Of a stretch of 64,000 bases of DNA, positions 47,354-58,393 are shown piece by piece. Below the pieces are notes generated by a model. That model saw only the letters and a list, made by a program, of their open reading frames with translations, was not told where the DNA came from and did not search any database. The stretch is from Hygrocybe punicea (lineage: Eukaryota > Basidiomycota > Agaricomycetes > Agaricales > Hygrophoraceae): positions 1,488,001 through 1,552,000 of the forward strand of contig OY744462.1 of assembly GCA_963556145.1 (NCBI GenBank), given 5' to 3'. The position numbers were made by a program, and so were the translations under genes. Each line of letters starts with the position of its first letter. Position 1 is the first letter of the stretch.

Positions 47354-50300
47354 TTGCACGCACTTCGCTCGATCTACATGACCGTCAATGACCAGGAAAA
47401 AGTCGAGAGCATCGTCGACCCAGGATCGCAAATTATTGCGATGTCGGAAGCCATTTGCCATGACCTCAGTCTAGCGTATGACCCCATGATAAGGCTCAAC
47501 ATGCAGTCCATGAACGGCGAGATTGACCAGTCGTTGGGACTCTCGAGGAATGTACCTTGTTGCGTCAGAAACATAATGCTGTATCTTCAGATGCATGTCA
47601 TCCGGTCTCCCGCTTATGACATCCTGCTCAGACGGCCCTTCGATGTCTTAACCAAAAGTGTGGTTAAGAACTATGCAAACGAAGATCAAACGATCACGAT
47701 ATGCGACCTGAATTCTCAACAACGCGCAACGATTCCCACTGTCATGAGAGGTCCGCCGCGTCATCAAGCCCCGCTTACGAGGCAGAACAAAAAGGATTTT
47801 TGCAATTCGAGGAACTGATCAAGGATCAGGGAGAAGCTGCATGCATTGTTTCTTATGACCCCAGTACTGCTTCCGTCTTTATAGATGTGTATACTTGTGT
47901 ACCACCCCCCCCATGCTGACTTGAGTTCCCCTTCATCTAGACTAGCCCATGTTTATATCTCAGCCTGCGACTTTCCTGTAGTTGTGTCTCAATATCATTC
48001 CAAAACCGTTTCCCACTATAAGAACCAGTCCTATACAGCTTCGCAGAAGAAGTTTTCCATCACCAACTTCGCGTCAATATTTCTATCCACGAAAAAGAAA
48101 TACAAACCCGTTGCGAAAAAGATTAGACCAGTTTTAGTGGAACTACCAAATAAGTTTCGAATACATCGACGAATAGAAGGCGACCCACTAGCAACGTTGC
48201 CACAGCTTAGCCCGAATCCCCCACCCTTTATACCATATGACAGAACGATGTGACGCTCTCGATAAAGTGCATTCCGGTAGTTTCCTTTGGCCATCCGAAT
48301 GCGATTTGATGCACGATTTTATGTGCAAACAAAACGAAGGTTTCGCATGGAACGATTTAGAATGAGGACGATTCCGCACCGATTTCTTTCCGCCAGTCGA
48401 GTTCCCTGTTGTCCCTCATACCCCTTGGGTCGAAAAGAATATTCTGATACCCCCTGGCATTTACGACGAAGTATGTCGTGTGATTCGTAAAAAGATCGAA
48501 GCAGGTGTATACGAGCCATCGAACTCATTCTACCGATCACGATGGTTCATGGTTCTCAAGAAGGGAGAAAAATCGCTTCGATTAGTACATGGTCTCGAAC
48601 CCCTGAACAAAGTTATGATCCAGCATTCCGGCGTCACACGCCAATCCCAGAACATATCACCGAACAATTCGCTAATCGAGCATGCAGAGTGATGCTCGAC
48701 CTCTATGTCGGGTACGATGAACAATTGATCGCAGAGTCTTCATGAGACCTAACGACTTTCCAAACACCTTTCGGAGCCTTGCGAGTAGTTACCCTACCGA
48801 TGGGCTGGACAAATTCCGTTCCTATATTCCATGACGATGTTACATTCATTTTGCAACCCAAGATTCCTGATGTTACGATTCCTTACATCGACGATGTCCC
48901 CGTCAAGGGACCCTCGACTAGATATATTTGTGATGATGGATCGTACGAGACAATTCCAGAAAACAGCGGTGAAAGGGTGCACCACGGTAATGTGAATGGA
49001 ATCAAATACCAACTCTGGTTACTCTACCACAGTGCTGTACGAATTCTGAGGGGTTCAATCTCAATCCAAAAGGTTAGTAAAAATACTCAGAGGTGCTCTG
49101 GATAGCTGCGATGATGTTTCCGATGAGCGCGATGTGTGCGATGTGCGCGGCGTGTGCGAAGCAGTCGGTGATGTTTTCGGCGTATACATAGCACTTCGTA
49201 GAAGGAACACAAAGTTTTAATAGAGCAGCGCGGAGCTATCGCATGGACAGTGCAGTAAAGATGTGATATGATAGACTGCAATCGGGGGTATACAAGACGT
49301 CTCTCTAGTATGTAAACTATAGGGGGTATTTATGCGAAGTTGGTTGTTAGGACAATAAAGGGTGAAGAAGGCAAGACAAATAGACGGTGCACGAAACAAA
49401 GGGTATAGCACCATGCGAAGCAATTTCCAAAATATCTAGAGGATAGGAGCTATAATGTTTGAAATAAGTGAAACATGTCACATAAAGACTTCCCTGGAAC
49501 CGGAATGGAATCGGAATGGAATAGGGTGAATGGTATAAGCGTGGATGATGTTGGAGAGGCTCGAAATATGTTTCCGAAGGGGGCCGAAGCGCTCCGAAGA
49601 AAATCGCTGTAATGTCAAATTATCGCCCGTATCGCGCGCATCACGCTGTCGCATTGCAATGGAGATACATATAAATAGGGATGTTTTGCAATGAATCGCA
49701 GTGAATCACAGCATGCCGAGGCTAGAATAGGTCCAATAGAACGTTTCCGTGCTTAGGGATGTGTGCTGCATATCAGCGGCATTCGTCGTTTCATGTGGGA
49801 ACATTTCCTGAATCTCAATCGTGTCATGCAGTGTATGAAGTACTGTGGCGGAACCTTTTCAGGTTTGAAGCTATGCGTTTGTGTCGAAGAAATAATCGTG
49901 GTCGGACATCGTTGCACCTACCATGGACGACTCCCCGAGACCTCGAAGGTCAAAGTAATAGAGAAATGGGGACCATGTCAAACCTTGTCCGATGTTCGCG
50001 CATTTCTCGGAACAGTCGGATTGTGTCGAATCTTTATATGCAACTTCACGCATCGAGCACATCACCTAGTAAAGTTAACCCAAAAAGATGTGCCTTTCAA
50101 GTTTGGTCTCAATCAAATCGCAGCCCAGAATGACCTCCAAAAAGTGGTTCTCGACTCCCCCGCTCTTTGAGCAATTGACTATACGTCAGAAGCACCAGTC
50201 ATTCTTGCCATCGACACGTCGTATATTGCCGTAGGGTTTTATCTCTGTCAATGTGACCCAGAAGACAGGAGAAAGCGATATTACAATCGATTCGGTTCTA

Positions 50301-52077
50301 TTATGCTCAATGATCGTGAAAAACGATTCTCCCAGCCAACGCTGGAGATATACGGTCTCTTCCATGCCCTAAGAGCACTCCGACTTTATATAGTGGGTGT
50401 TTGCAATCTCGTAGTCGAAGTCGATGCACACTACATAAAAGGCATGCTCAACAATCCGGACATTGTGCCCAGTGCCAGTATAAATCGCTGGATAGTAGCA
50501 ATTTTGACATTCCATTTCACACTCATACATGTCACAGGATCTAGCCATGGACCCGATGGGTTGTCGCATCGAACGCCTCAACACGGCGACTCTCCACAAC
50601 CAGACGACGAAGATGAATTCAACGATTGGATTGATTGACTATATGGATTCATGCATCACATCAACACCGGTATTCACGCTGTGTCCTCACAGCGCTCAAC
50701 GATATCGACACTCCTCTGCGACGACAACTCTACACCAAGAAAAGAAAGCGAATCGTATGATATAGTACCGCGATTGTTGGCCGCTAAAACTCATGACGAC
50801 TGCCTTATGTTTGTTCGAGAATGGTTGACAAACCTTACGCGACCATCCTGCTTAACTGACGCTGAGTATGCAACGTTCATCAAGTATTGCGCTGAATTCT
50901 TTGTCGACAAAGATTGCCTATGGAGAAAAGTGCCCACAAGCTTGTCGTGGCCCCCGAGACTCGCCTACAAGGCATGAAAGGCTGTCATGATGACTTAGGC
51001 CACAAAGGGTTATATGCGACGAGGGCAGCGATTTTGCAGCGATTCTGGTGGCCGCATATGCAGGCCGACATCGCTTGGTTTATGAAGACGTGTCGTCTAT
51101 GCCAACAATGTCAGGTTCGACAAGTACTCATCCCTCCAGTTGTAGCGACTCCAGCCCCCCTTTTGGCGAAAATCTACGTCGATACCATGCATCTCCCCCC
51201 ATTGCGGTCATTTCGCTACATTGTCCAAGGATGATGTTCACTCTCGCAGTACCCAGAATTTCGAATGTTGCGATCAGAAAATGCAAGTGCGATAGGCGAC
51301 TGGATCTTTGAGGATATTTTGTGCCGTTGGGGATCTCTTCGCGAAATAGTGACAGACAATGGTGCAGCCTTCGTCAAAGCTCTCGAATACCTCGCCAAGC
51401 GATGCAAAGTCTCTCACATTTGCATCAGCAGATACAACTCTCGCACAAACAGATTAGTTGAACGAATGCACTTTGACGTGCGACAGTTGCTTTTCAAAGC
51501 AGCGGATGATGACCAAACTCGTTGGTCTCAAGTCGCACATTCAGTATTTTGGGCAGAGCGTGTTATGGTCAGAAGATGAATGGAATGCTCCCCATATTTT
51601 GCTGCGACAGGTTCGCATCCCGTACTCCCCTTCAATATATTCGAAGCAACATATCTCCAACCGCCACCTACCTCAATCCTATCAACCACCGATCTGATCG
51701 CACGACGAGCGATCGTGTTACAAAAATGAGACTGTGATATGACGAAAATCTATTTGAAAGTCTACAAAGCTCAACGAGCAGCTGCGATTCGGTTTGAGAA
51801 AGTCCATCTCAGAACGATTTGAAATTTCAATTTTAAAAAGGGTGATCTAGTCCTCATTCGAAACATGGCGATCGAGAAGGCACTCAACAGAAAGATGCGT
51901 CCCCGATACTCAGGACCGCTTATCGTTATATCCACAAACTTCAGTGGAGCATATATCCTATGCGAGTTAGATGGTTCAGTGTTACATCGCCCGGTGGCTG
52001 CGTTTAGAGTCATCCCTTACTTTGCCAGGAAAACGGTTGAATTTCTGGATCGCCTACTCGATATCAACGCCGAATGA
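47354..52077 (+). pseudogene. Gypsy pol (protease, RT, RNase H, integrase), interrupted
   Basis: Protease SIVDPGSQIIAMSEAI (about 47410). RT begins GVYEPSNSFYRSRWFMVLKK (48507), then LDLYVGYDEQ, TLPMGWTNSVPIFHDDV and the YIDD box in PYIDDVPVKGP (48883). After the 804-bp insertion it resumes with GIRRFMWEHF. RNase H: PVILAIDTSYIAVGFYL, LEIYGLFHALRAL. Integrase: zinc domain GHKGLYATRAAILQRFWWPH, CRLCQQCQ; core IVTDNGAAFVKALEYLAKR and TNRLVERMHFDVRQLLF; tail RNMAIEKALNRKMRPRYSGP, ending at 52077. Seven TGA stops (48743, 50168, 50636, 51232, 51577, 51727, 51820) and frameshifts near 47820, 48630 and 50930 make it dead. Confidence 0.88.
48970..49773. mobile_element. 804-bp insertion in Gypsy RT, flanked by cagcgg
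   Basis: The sequences cagcgg at 48964-48969 and 49774-49779 flank a non-coding block. Removing the block and one copy joins the RT frame ENS to GIRRFMW. The block starts tgaaagggtgcaccacgg and ends gtgtgctgcatat, with only weak inverted similarity. Inside are gcgatgtgtgcgatgtgcgc repeats near 49120-49150. The class is undetermined: small TIR element or degenerate solo LTR. Confidence 0.65.
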
Positions 52078-52400
52078 CTTCGCGACATGCAATGATCTGA
52101 GAACAGCAGTGATGAAGAACCCGACTCAAACCGCGACGACTCTGACAGCAATACTGACAGCAAAGGCGATGATAACTACTGATGAAGCATTTGCCTTGTA
52201 GCAGTGATATGGCGATCATCTTCATGACAATTGGCCTGTATTCAGCAATGATGATACTTTGTTCGGAGCCGTTTACTTTAATTTTGTCCTCATGTTTGCG
52301 TTATTGGCGACAGTTTTTTTTACATGCGATATAGAAACAAAAACAAAAACAAAAATTGCCTTGTGAAAGGAGGAGCTCTCGACGCTCCTGTTGGCGATTC

Positions 52401-53275
52401 TACTTTGAACAATCCTCCATCTCCTCCAGCATAGATTCCAGCTCAAGAACGATTCTTCAATGAGCTTCGGCACGAACCTGAGCTCACGCAAGCTCCTCTC
52501 GAATAACTGCTAACTCTCCCTCTTGCAACTCCTCGTCAAAATCCTTTGTTTTCCTATGGAGATTACGCTTCACGATAGAACCCGAGATTCGGGACGGCGA
52601 CGTGACCGATGAGTCGGCGATTCCTAGAAGGTTTACTTTGAATGTTAATATGAAGACATAGAGGAATGTCGCAATGCATGTTTAGGTCTCCTTGACTTCA
52701 CAGATCGTCATTTGCCCTTGCGGGTCACCCCTTCCCAGTAGCAGCTTCAGTGGTCGCGAACGCATTTGGTGCAACGAAGTTCCGAATCAGCAATGTGGCA
52801 CACGACGTCCTGATGAAGACAGTTATCACACTGTTGGCAATCTTCTGACACCGGAGACCCAGTAGTCGATGAGGTCCTCGCCAGTTGCTTGAGAAGTGCG
52901 CGACGGTGCAGGGGACAACATGACAGAAGGAAGGCAGGACCGGATGGTTTATCCGATCAGTTAAACGACAACTACGTGACATGATTTATCATGTGACAAA
53001 CACGAAGGGATTCCTGATTCGTTTTAAAATTCAGCACTCCGTGCGACTTAGGGTCAACTTGCGATACAATGCGAGAACTGAAAGTTAAAATTGAGAATTA
53101 AAATAATGACTACAGTAAGCAATTACTATAGCCATTCGGACAGCCGGTCACGCTCTTCCTCAAGGGTTTCCACGAATCACTGGTACATCATAGCCTTCAG
53201 TCGCATCCGCACGAGCTCCTCCTCCAGCGACGACAGTTCGGCCTCAATCTCCTTGCAATACATGCTACTACCTCA
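52401..53275 (-). pseudogene. Remnant with coiled-coil and Cys-rich segments, minus strand
   Basis: On the minus strand, from the KDZ2 border downward, there is a coiled-coil reading (MYCKEIEAELSSLEEELVRM), a stop, and FVETLEEERDRLSEWL in the same frame. Further on (about 52760-52870) a Cys-rich stretch has the pattern CxxC-x6-C-x8-CxxC (DCQQCDNC, CTKCVRDH). Such parts occur in basidiomycete retroelement or hypothetical proteins. It might be the distal part of the gene whose gag-like start lies right of KDZ2, but I cannot prove continuity. Confidence 0.35.
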
Positions 53276-53929
53276 GTTAACTATACCTGCAGTATTGGTA
53301 CAAGTTGATGGTGCACTAATGCCAGTAAATGCCGGCTGAAGCAAGTAATGAGGTTAGTAAAACTGAGAGATGAGTACAGGCCTGGTTTTACTATAGCTGG
53401 CACTTGCTGTGAGCTCGGTTTTACTACATCCAGCACTTGCTGCTAACCCTGGTTATATTATGGGTAGCAGTTGCTGCTGCTGCAGTTGTACTAATCCCAG
53501 CACTTGCTGCTGGCCTCCTGCTAGTTTTACTACACCCAGCACTTGCTGCTAGCCCTGGTTATATTATGGGTAGCACTTGCTGCTGCCTTGGTTTTACTAA
53601 TGCCAGCACTTGCTGCTAGCCCTGGTTTTACAAATGCCAGCACTTGCTGCTGCCTTGGTTTTACCAATGCCAGCACTTGCTGCTGCCTTGGTTTTACCAA
53701 TGCCAGCACTTGCTGCTGCCTTGGTTTTACCAATGCCAGCACTTGCTGCTGCCTTGGTTTTACCAATGCCAGCACTTGCTGCTGCCTTGGTTTTACAAAT
53801 GCCAGCACTTGCTGCCAACTTGGTTATATTATGGGTAGCACTGGCTGCCACCTCAGCTTTACTAAAGCCAACACTTGTTGCTCCAGCTAGTTTTACTATA
53901 CCAAGTACTTGTAAAGGTCACCTTAAGTG
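53276..53929 (+). repeat. KDZ2 left TIR with 33-bp minisatellite
   Basis: The first ~330 bp align with the right TIR. From about 53580 to 53820 it consists of tandem copies of a 33-bp unit containing tgccagcacttgctgctg and cttggttttac. The units are multiples of 3, so all frames remain open over long distances and give repetitive ORFs that are not genes. Confidence 0.9.
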
Positions 53930-54506
53930 GAGGATACCACTCAATCTAAGGGGAATCCAAGGGTGAATACATATATACATGAATTTACAAGTATACTGAC
54001 CTAAGGGGGATCTAATGGGCAAAGGAATCCTCATAGGGTGGTGGGAAAAGGTATCACAACCACCTCAGCCAAAGCCATGACTATACAGTGCCAAGATAGT
54101 AAGGAAACCAATAGGTGGGTGGTATATACACATACATAGAAATAACAATATAAGGAACAAAATCTAGGGAGGGTTAATACAAATAAGTTCTCAAGTAACT
54201 CCCAATGTTTGGATTGGAACCAGTTCCAAAGTGACAGTGCAAGTCCCAGAGCTGGGAGTGGTTCTGATAGTGGTGGATAGTTTGGCAATGGGATCAGGAC
54301 CAGTTCCAAAGGTGTAGAGGTTCATGTGCTGTTACCTTGATTTTACCAACTGCATCCTTGGTCTAATGTTTTAAGCACCATATCAAACATTTCAGTCTAT
54401 TTCATAACCCTTTTTTCATCTAGTTACAGTCTATCTAGTGATAGTTTAATCAATTTTTTTCCTAAGACATGCATGTCAGCCTTTCTCAATTGCAGAACAA
54501 TTATAA
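53930..54506. other. KDZ2 internal non-coding spacer
   Basis: CpG-poor sequence between the left TIR and the 3' end of the minus-strand gene. Short paired motifs such as gaaccagttccaaag (54218, 54299) occur twice. I see no gene. Confidence 0.4.
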
Positions 54507-57166
54507 TCACCTTTTCCTTACTGTCATATCCTCCACAACATCATCCAGGGAATGTTTCTTGGTAGAACTCTTCCTGCTGTTGATCATTCTCTCCAACACC
54601 CAACTAGTATCATCAATGGCAAGATGCAAGTCGGCGTCTTTACCATTTGCCAAGTTTTGGTCGCCCTCTGCGACCCACCAGGCCAGTGTCAGTATAATTA
54701 TATAAAACCCATTTGTGCCCCCTCGGCAAGTTCGGGACCACTCCTCACCACTCTCTGGCACCTTGCATGATAATACATTGTTCTTCTGAGTCGTGTGTCG
54801 CCATTCCAGCTCCAGCATTTTCCACCACTTCCACCAAGATTGATTGTACTCAACCACATTGGTGATCTTCGGTGGTGCTGTGTATTTGCGGCCATTCTTC
54901 AGCCATATGTGAACAACCTCAGGCCGGTTGACACAATCGAGCCGCCCATGCTGGTGCACTGCCATCAGTGTTCTGAGTGCATTTCGGCAACTGATGAGAC
55001 TCACCATATTGTGGAAGCCAAGAACCTCTTCAAAATCCACAAGTTTTGTTACCAATGCAACCCACTCAGGCAACATTGATATTCACTTCAAGTACTTCAC
55101 TGTGCTTGAAAGCCAGGATGGCCAGCATATTGCATCTGAGATCCTGCGGTCAAGTCAGCTAACTCCAAGTTCAATTTGCGAAAGGGGAGTGGTTTCTGAC
55201 AGTGTAACGGTTCCATCCACCTCATCAGTGCCAGACACACCGACAGTAGGCTGATGTAGTACAGTTGCATTCGGATTGCCAGCCTGCTCGGATTCCATAA
55301 AGAGAGCGTCAAATGTAGAATCAGGAGCATTTTGGGCTGGGGTCACAAATGTTGCAGTGGGCAAAGCGTCTCTGCTCGTTGTTAAAGGTGCATCCGATCC
55401 CAAATTTCATATCAGTTTACTGAAACACAGATATAAGAGGTCCACAAACCTAGTAGAAGATCCAGACGTGCGAATCGTGCCACTAGGTTCCCCTGTCTTC
55501 CCCGGCATGCCTGTATTCAGGCGCCCCTTCCATTCCTCGTTCAATGTCGCCAGGATTGCCTTGTTCCTGGCAATGTTTTCATCTCTCTCCCTCTCATACT
55601 CGGACCTCCGGTCGACTCCCTTGCCTTTATTTTTTTTCCTCCCCACTCGCTTCTTGGCCATCCCAAAATCAGTTTCAGACACGCCGTCATCACTCTGGCA
55701 CAAGATTTCGTCATCACATTGGCTGGGCATATTTTTGGCGTTACGTGGAACAGGTTGATCGTGGGTAGTATGAAGAGGAACAGCAGGATTGCCTGCACCA
55801 GGCGCAACGGAGTCAGATATCTCACCGTTGTGGTCTCTGACTGTGATAGTCCCGGGGAAGGCGCGAGATTGACAAATGTTCGCAGCTAAGCATGCTAGTG
55901 TTAGGTACGCATCTGAATGATGTAGATATACCTAATAACTCACGAAAAATCTTGTTCAGATGCCCAATGAGAGGCAGCTCAATGTGTTCATGCCACCCAT
56001 GGTAAGCCTGACTGAAATTGTTGCCGATCCCCGTCTTTCCGCTGTGGAAGCTGATCGGCATCAATCAGTATGCATCTAGGATGTCAATCAGCTGTAATAC
56101 ATACTGCATAATGACGATCTTCCCCCCTTCCTTCGGTTCCGGTCCACCAAGCAAAACCGTCCCAACCAGCCCGGTCTCCAACTCAACCTGCTCCAACATA
56201 CGCATTATCGACAACGGCAGGCAGGTGATAGCGCTGTTGAGTATGTTAGTTACTTCGCCATTTTGAGATCATTGAAATACCTTTGGAACGCAAAAGCCTT
56301 TGCCTGCCGTTGCTGCTCCTCAGTGCCAAGGTTCTCGTCAACCTCTGGCTCCATCTCCTCTTCGAAGAACGCTTCCTCACGATATCTTTCAACCTCTGCT
56401 TGGATGTCTGCCGGTTCCCAAAGCCACATCTCTTTGATTATACGACTGTGGAATTCCAGACCCGGCCCTTTCTTCAGCATGGCCTCTGGACTATTGGCCG
56501 TTGATACGTGTGCTGCCCATTGTTCAGCAATGGCTGACTTCAGTTTCTTTTCATAATACAGTCGCGAGTAAGCTTGAGTCGGTTGAAGCTTCTTCGGCTT
56601 CTTTTTCGTCAAATCCAGGACTTTGATGCGGGACTCCGAGGTTACCCCACCACGTGTATGGTTGTTGAACCACTGCTTGATACGCTGTATGCCAATGGGT
56701 AAGCACAGATCCAGACATGTGTTCTAGCACTGACCGTTTTCCTAGCTTGGACCGCTTCACCCAGCAGATCCTCTGCACCAGCAGCATCTTCAACAGTCGA
56801 TGCAGTTGTACCTAATGCCCCTGCAGATTCAGGCCATAGCAAAAACCAGCCTTCCCACAGCGGCGGCCAGAATTCTGTTAAACCGCAAGCACCAATCGCT
56901 TGGGCTGCATGGTAGGTTGGAATGCGCTCCCTCAGCCACTTATCCTGCTCGATAGTTGCCCACCCTTTTCGGCCACCTTTCTGCTTGCGAATCTCATCCG
57001 CCCGCTCATTGACGCTTGTGCGCTTGGCAACGCCCAGATCATCGACACTTGTTGGATTGCCGACATTTGGCTGGTTATTGACACTCATCTGATGGTTGAC
57101 GTTTGTTTCCTTATCAATACTCGATTGATTTTGGACACTTGCCTGGGCTTTTGTGACATCCATCAC
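54507..57166 (-). CDS. KDZ2-carried basidiomycete TE-associated gene, unknown function
   Basis: Minus-strand multi-exon gene. The N-terminal part (57166-56640) has MDVTKAQASVQ and Asn/Val-rich imperfect repeats, then GRKGWATIEQDKWLRERIP and LTEFWPPLWEGWFLLWPE. The next exon has IKQWFNNHTRGG, LDLTKKKPKKLQPTQAYS and YYEKKLKSAIAEQWAAH. A Lys-rich linker (KKRVGRKKNKGKG) leads to the last exon (55076-54507) with LPEWVALVTKLVDFEEVLGF, IWLKNGRKYTAPPKI and WWKWWKMLELEWR. This architecture recurs in mushroom genomes next to KDZ elements. Trp-rich blocks and basic linkers suggest nucleic-acid or chromatin association, by inference only. Exon borders around 55.1-56.2 kb are uncertain. Confidence 0.6.
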
Positions 57167-58393
57167 CGGCAGTGGTAGCTTTCAGGTATGCTGTATGTTT
57201 AGTTTTACTCACTGAGCGCTATTTATGCTAATCAATGGGGAAGTGGCCAACTGAGGCTGAGCCACTTGAGCCACTTGCTGTGGACGAATGCAATGGATGA
57301 ACATTCGATCAGTCTTAGTCCAGAATGGCTGAAAGCGCTGCGTCGATTGACAATGGCCAGAGGGTAGAGTGGCGTGAGCACATCCTTGTTCCAGTTGGAC
57401 CGAGGCCAAATGTTTCGTTCTCAGTATTTCGTAGCGGGCTGGTCTTTTATATATAGCCTTACCCAATGGCAACGTTGGTGCATGTGGCAGAAGTGGTCAA
57501 GGCATCAGGAAACATAGTATCTCACTGGTGGGAATGTCATTCTTGAAATTTGCATGCTAAAACCTTTATCAATATGATCAAATTCTGTGATATCAAAAAC
57601 CGTATCATACCGTGAATACATAACTGACAAGTGATAGATAGAGATACTACATAGCCAATGCATCTGCCAGCGGGCCCCGAGTCATAGAGACAACGAGTTA
57701 TCAGTAAGATGTCAGAATCGGCTGGAATGTGCAAAAATGAAATGAGTTTTCCGAGTCGTAGGTTCATGATGAAATTGGGATAATGTAATGCAAAGATGAC
57801 ATACCTGAAGCGAGACCAAGAAAGCCCTAAGAGACAGAGAGCATGAGCCAGGCGTAAAATATGTCGTTTGGAGAATAATGAAAACTGAAATGAAGCAAGA
57901 GACGATTAGCCAATTGAACTTACACACATGAGACATTACGACGAATGACTTGAAAACTCAATATTATAGCGCTAATCAATATTCAATAACATCCACTTCA
58001 TTGACTTGGTCGATATAGATATAGAACTCAATGAATGAAGGTTTCATAATGCAGGGCAACTTTCATGATTCAACAGCTCGGTATTATGTTCATTGTGTTC
58101 TATACCAATACAATGAAGTGGTACTACTAGTAGAAGTGGCTTTGCTATTAAACTTTTATTAATAATAAGTCGTACTACTAGTAGAAGTGGCTTAGCTTTT
58201 ATTAATAATAAGTCGTAGTAGAAGTGGCTTTGCTATTAAGCTTTTATTAATAATAAGTCGTACTACTAGTAGAAGTGGCTTTGCTATTAAGCTTTTATTA
58301 ACAATAAGTCGTTTTGCTGCTTCGAGTTTGATTCACATCTGCGCGTCAGTTGAGTCTCAGTCGTTACTGTACTCTCAACCTCGAACTTCGAAC
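57167..58393. other. AT-rich divergent spacer of KDZ2
   Basis: Lies between the two divergent KDZ2 genes. AT-rich, without a convincing gene. It contains the tandem repeat at 58118-58312 and presumably both promoters. Confidence 0.5.
58118..58312. repeat. Tandem repeat, about four units of 45-55 bp
   Basis: Units contain tactactagtagaagtggct then tttgctattaagcttttatt and aataataagtcg. Four copies differ by small deletions. They lie just upstream of the transposase start at 58394, so they may affect its expression. Confidence 0.8.

Larger units (their letters stand above)
45627..52400 (+). mobile_element. Decayed Ty3/Gypsy retrotransposon
   Basis: Gag, protease, RT, RNase H, integrase and a C-terminal integrase tail follow in Gypsy order on the plus strand. 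The element carries two insertions (about 46.68-47.35 kb and 48970-49773), several frameshifts and seven TGA stops. A purine stretch tgaaaggaggagc near 52366 could be the polypurine tract. The 3' LTR is not recognisable, so the end is approximate. Confidence 0.8.

Noticed and set aside
52078..52724. Possible Gypsy 3' LTR
   Set aside because: A purine tract is present near 52366, but nothing downstream matches the sequence before the primer binding site at 45627.
53580..53820. Regular direct repeats that could suggest a CRISPR array
   Set aside because: Units are contiguous 33-bp tandem copies without unique spacers, in a eukaryotic transposon TIR.
53530..53966. Repetitive ORFs with CxxC-like or Ala-rich repeats
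   Set aside because: Encoded by the 33-bp minisatellite of the KDZ2 TIR, whose unit length keeps frames open; mirrored at 62118-62474.
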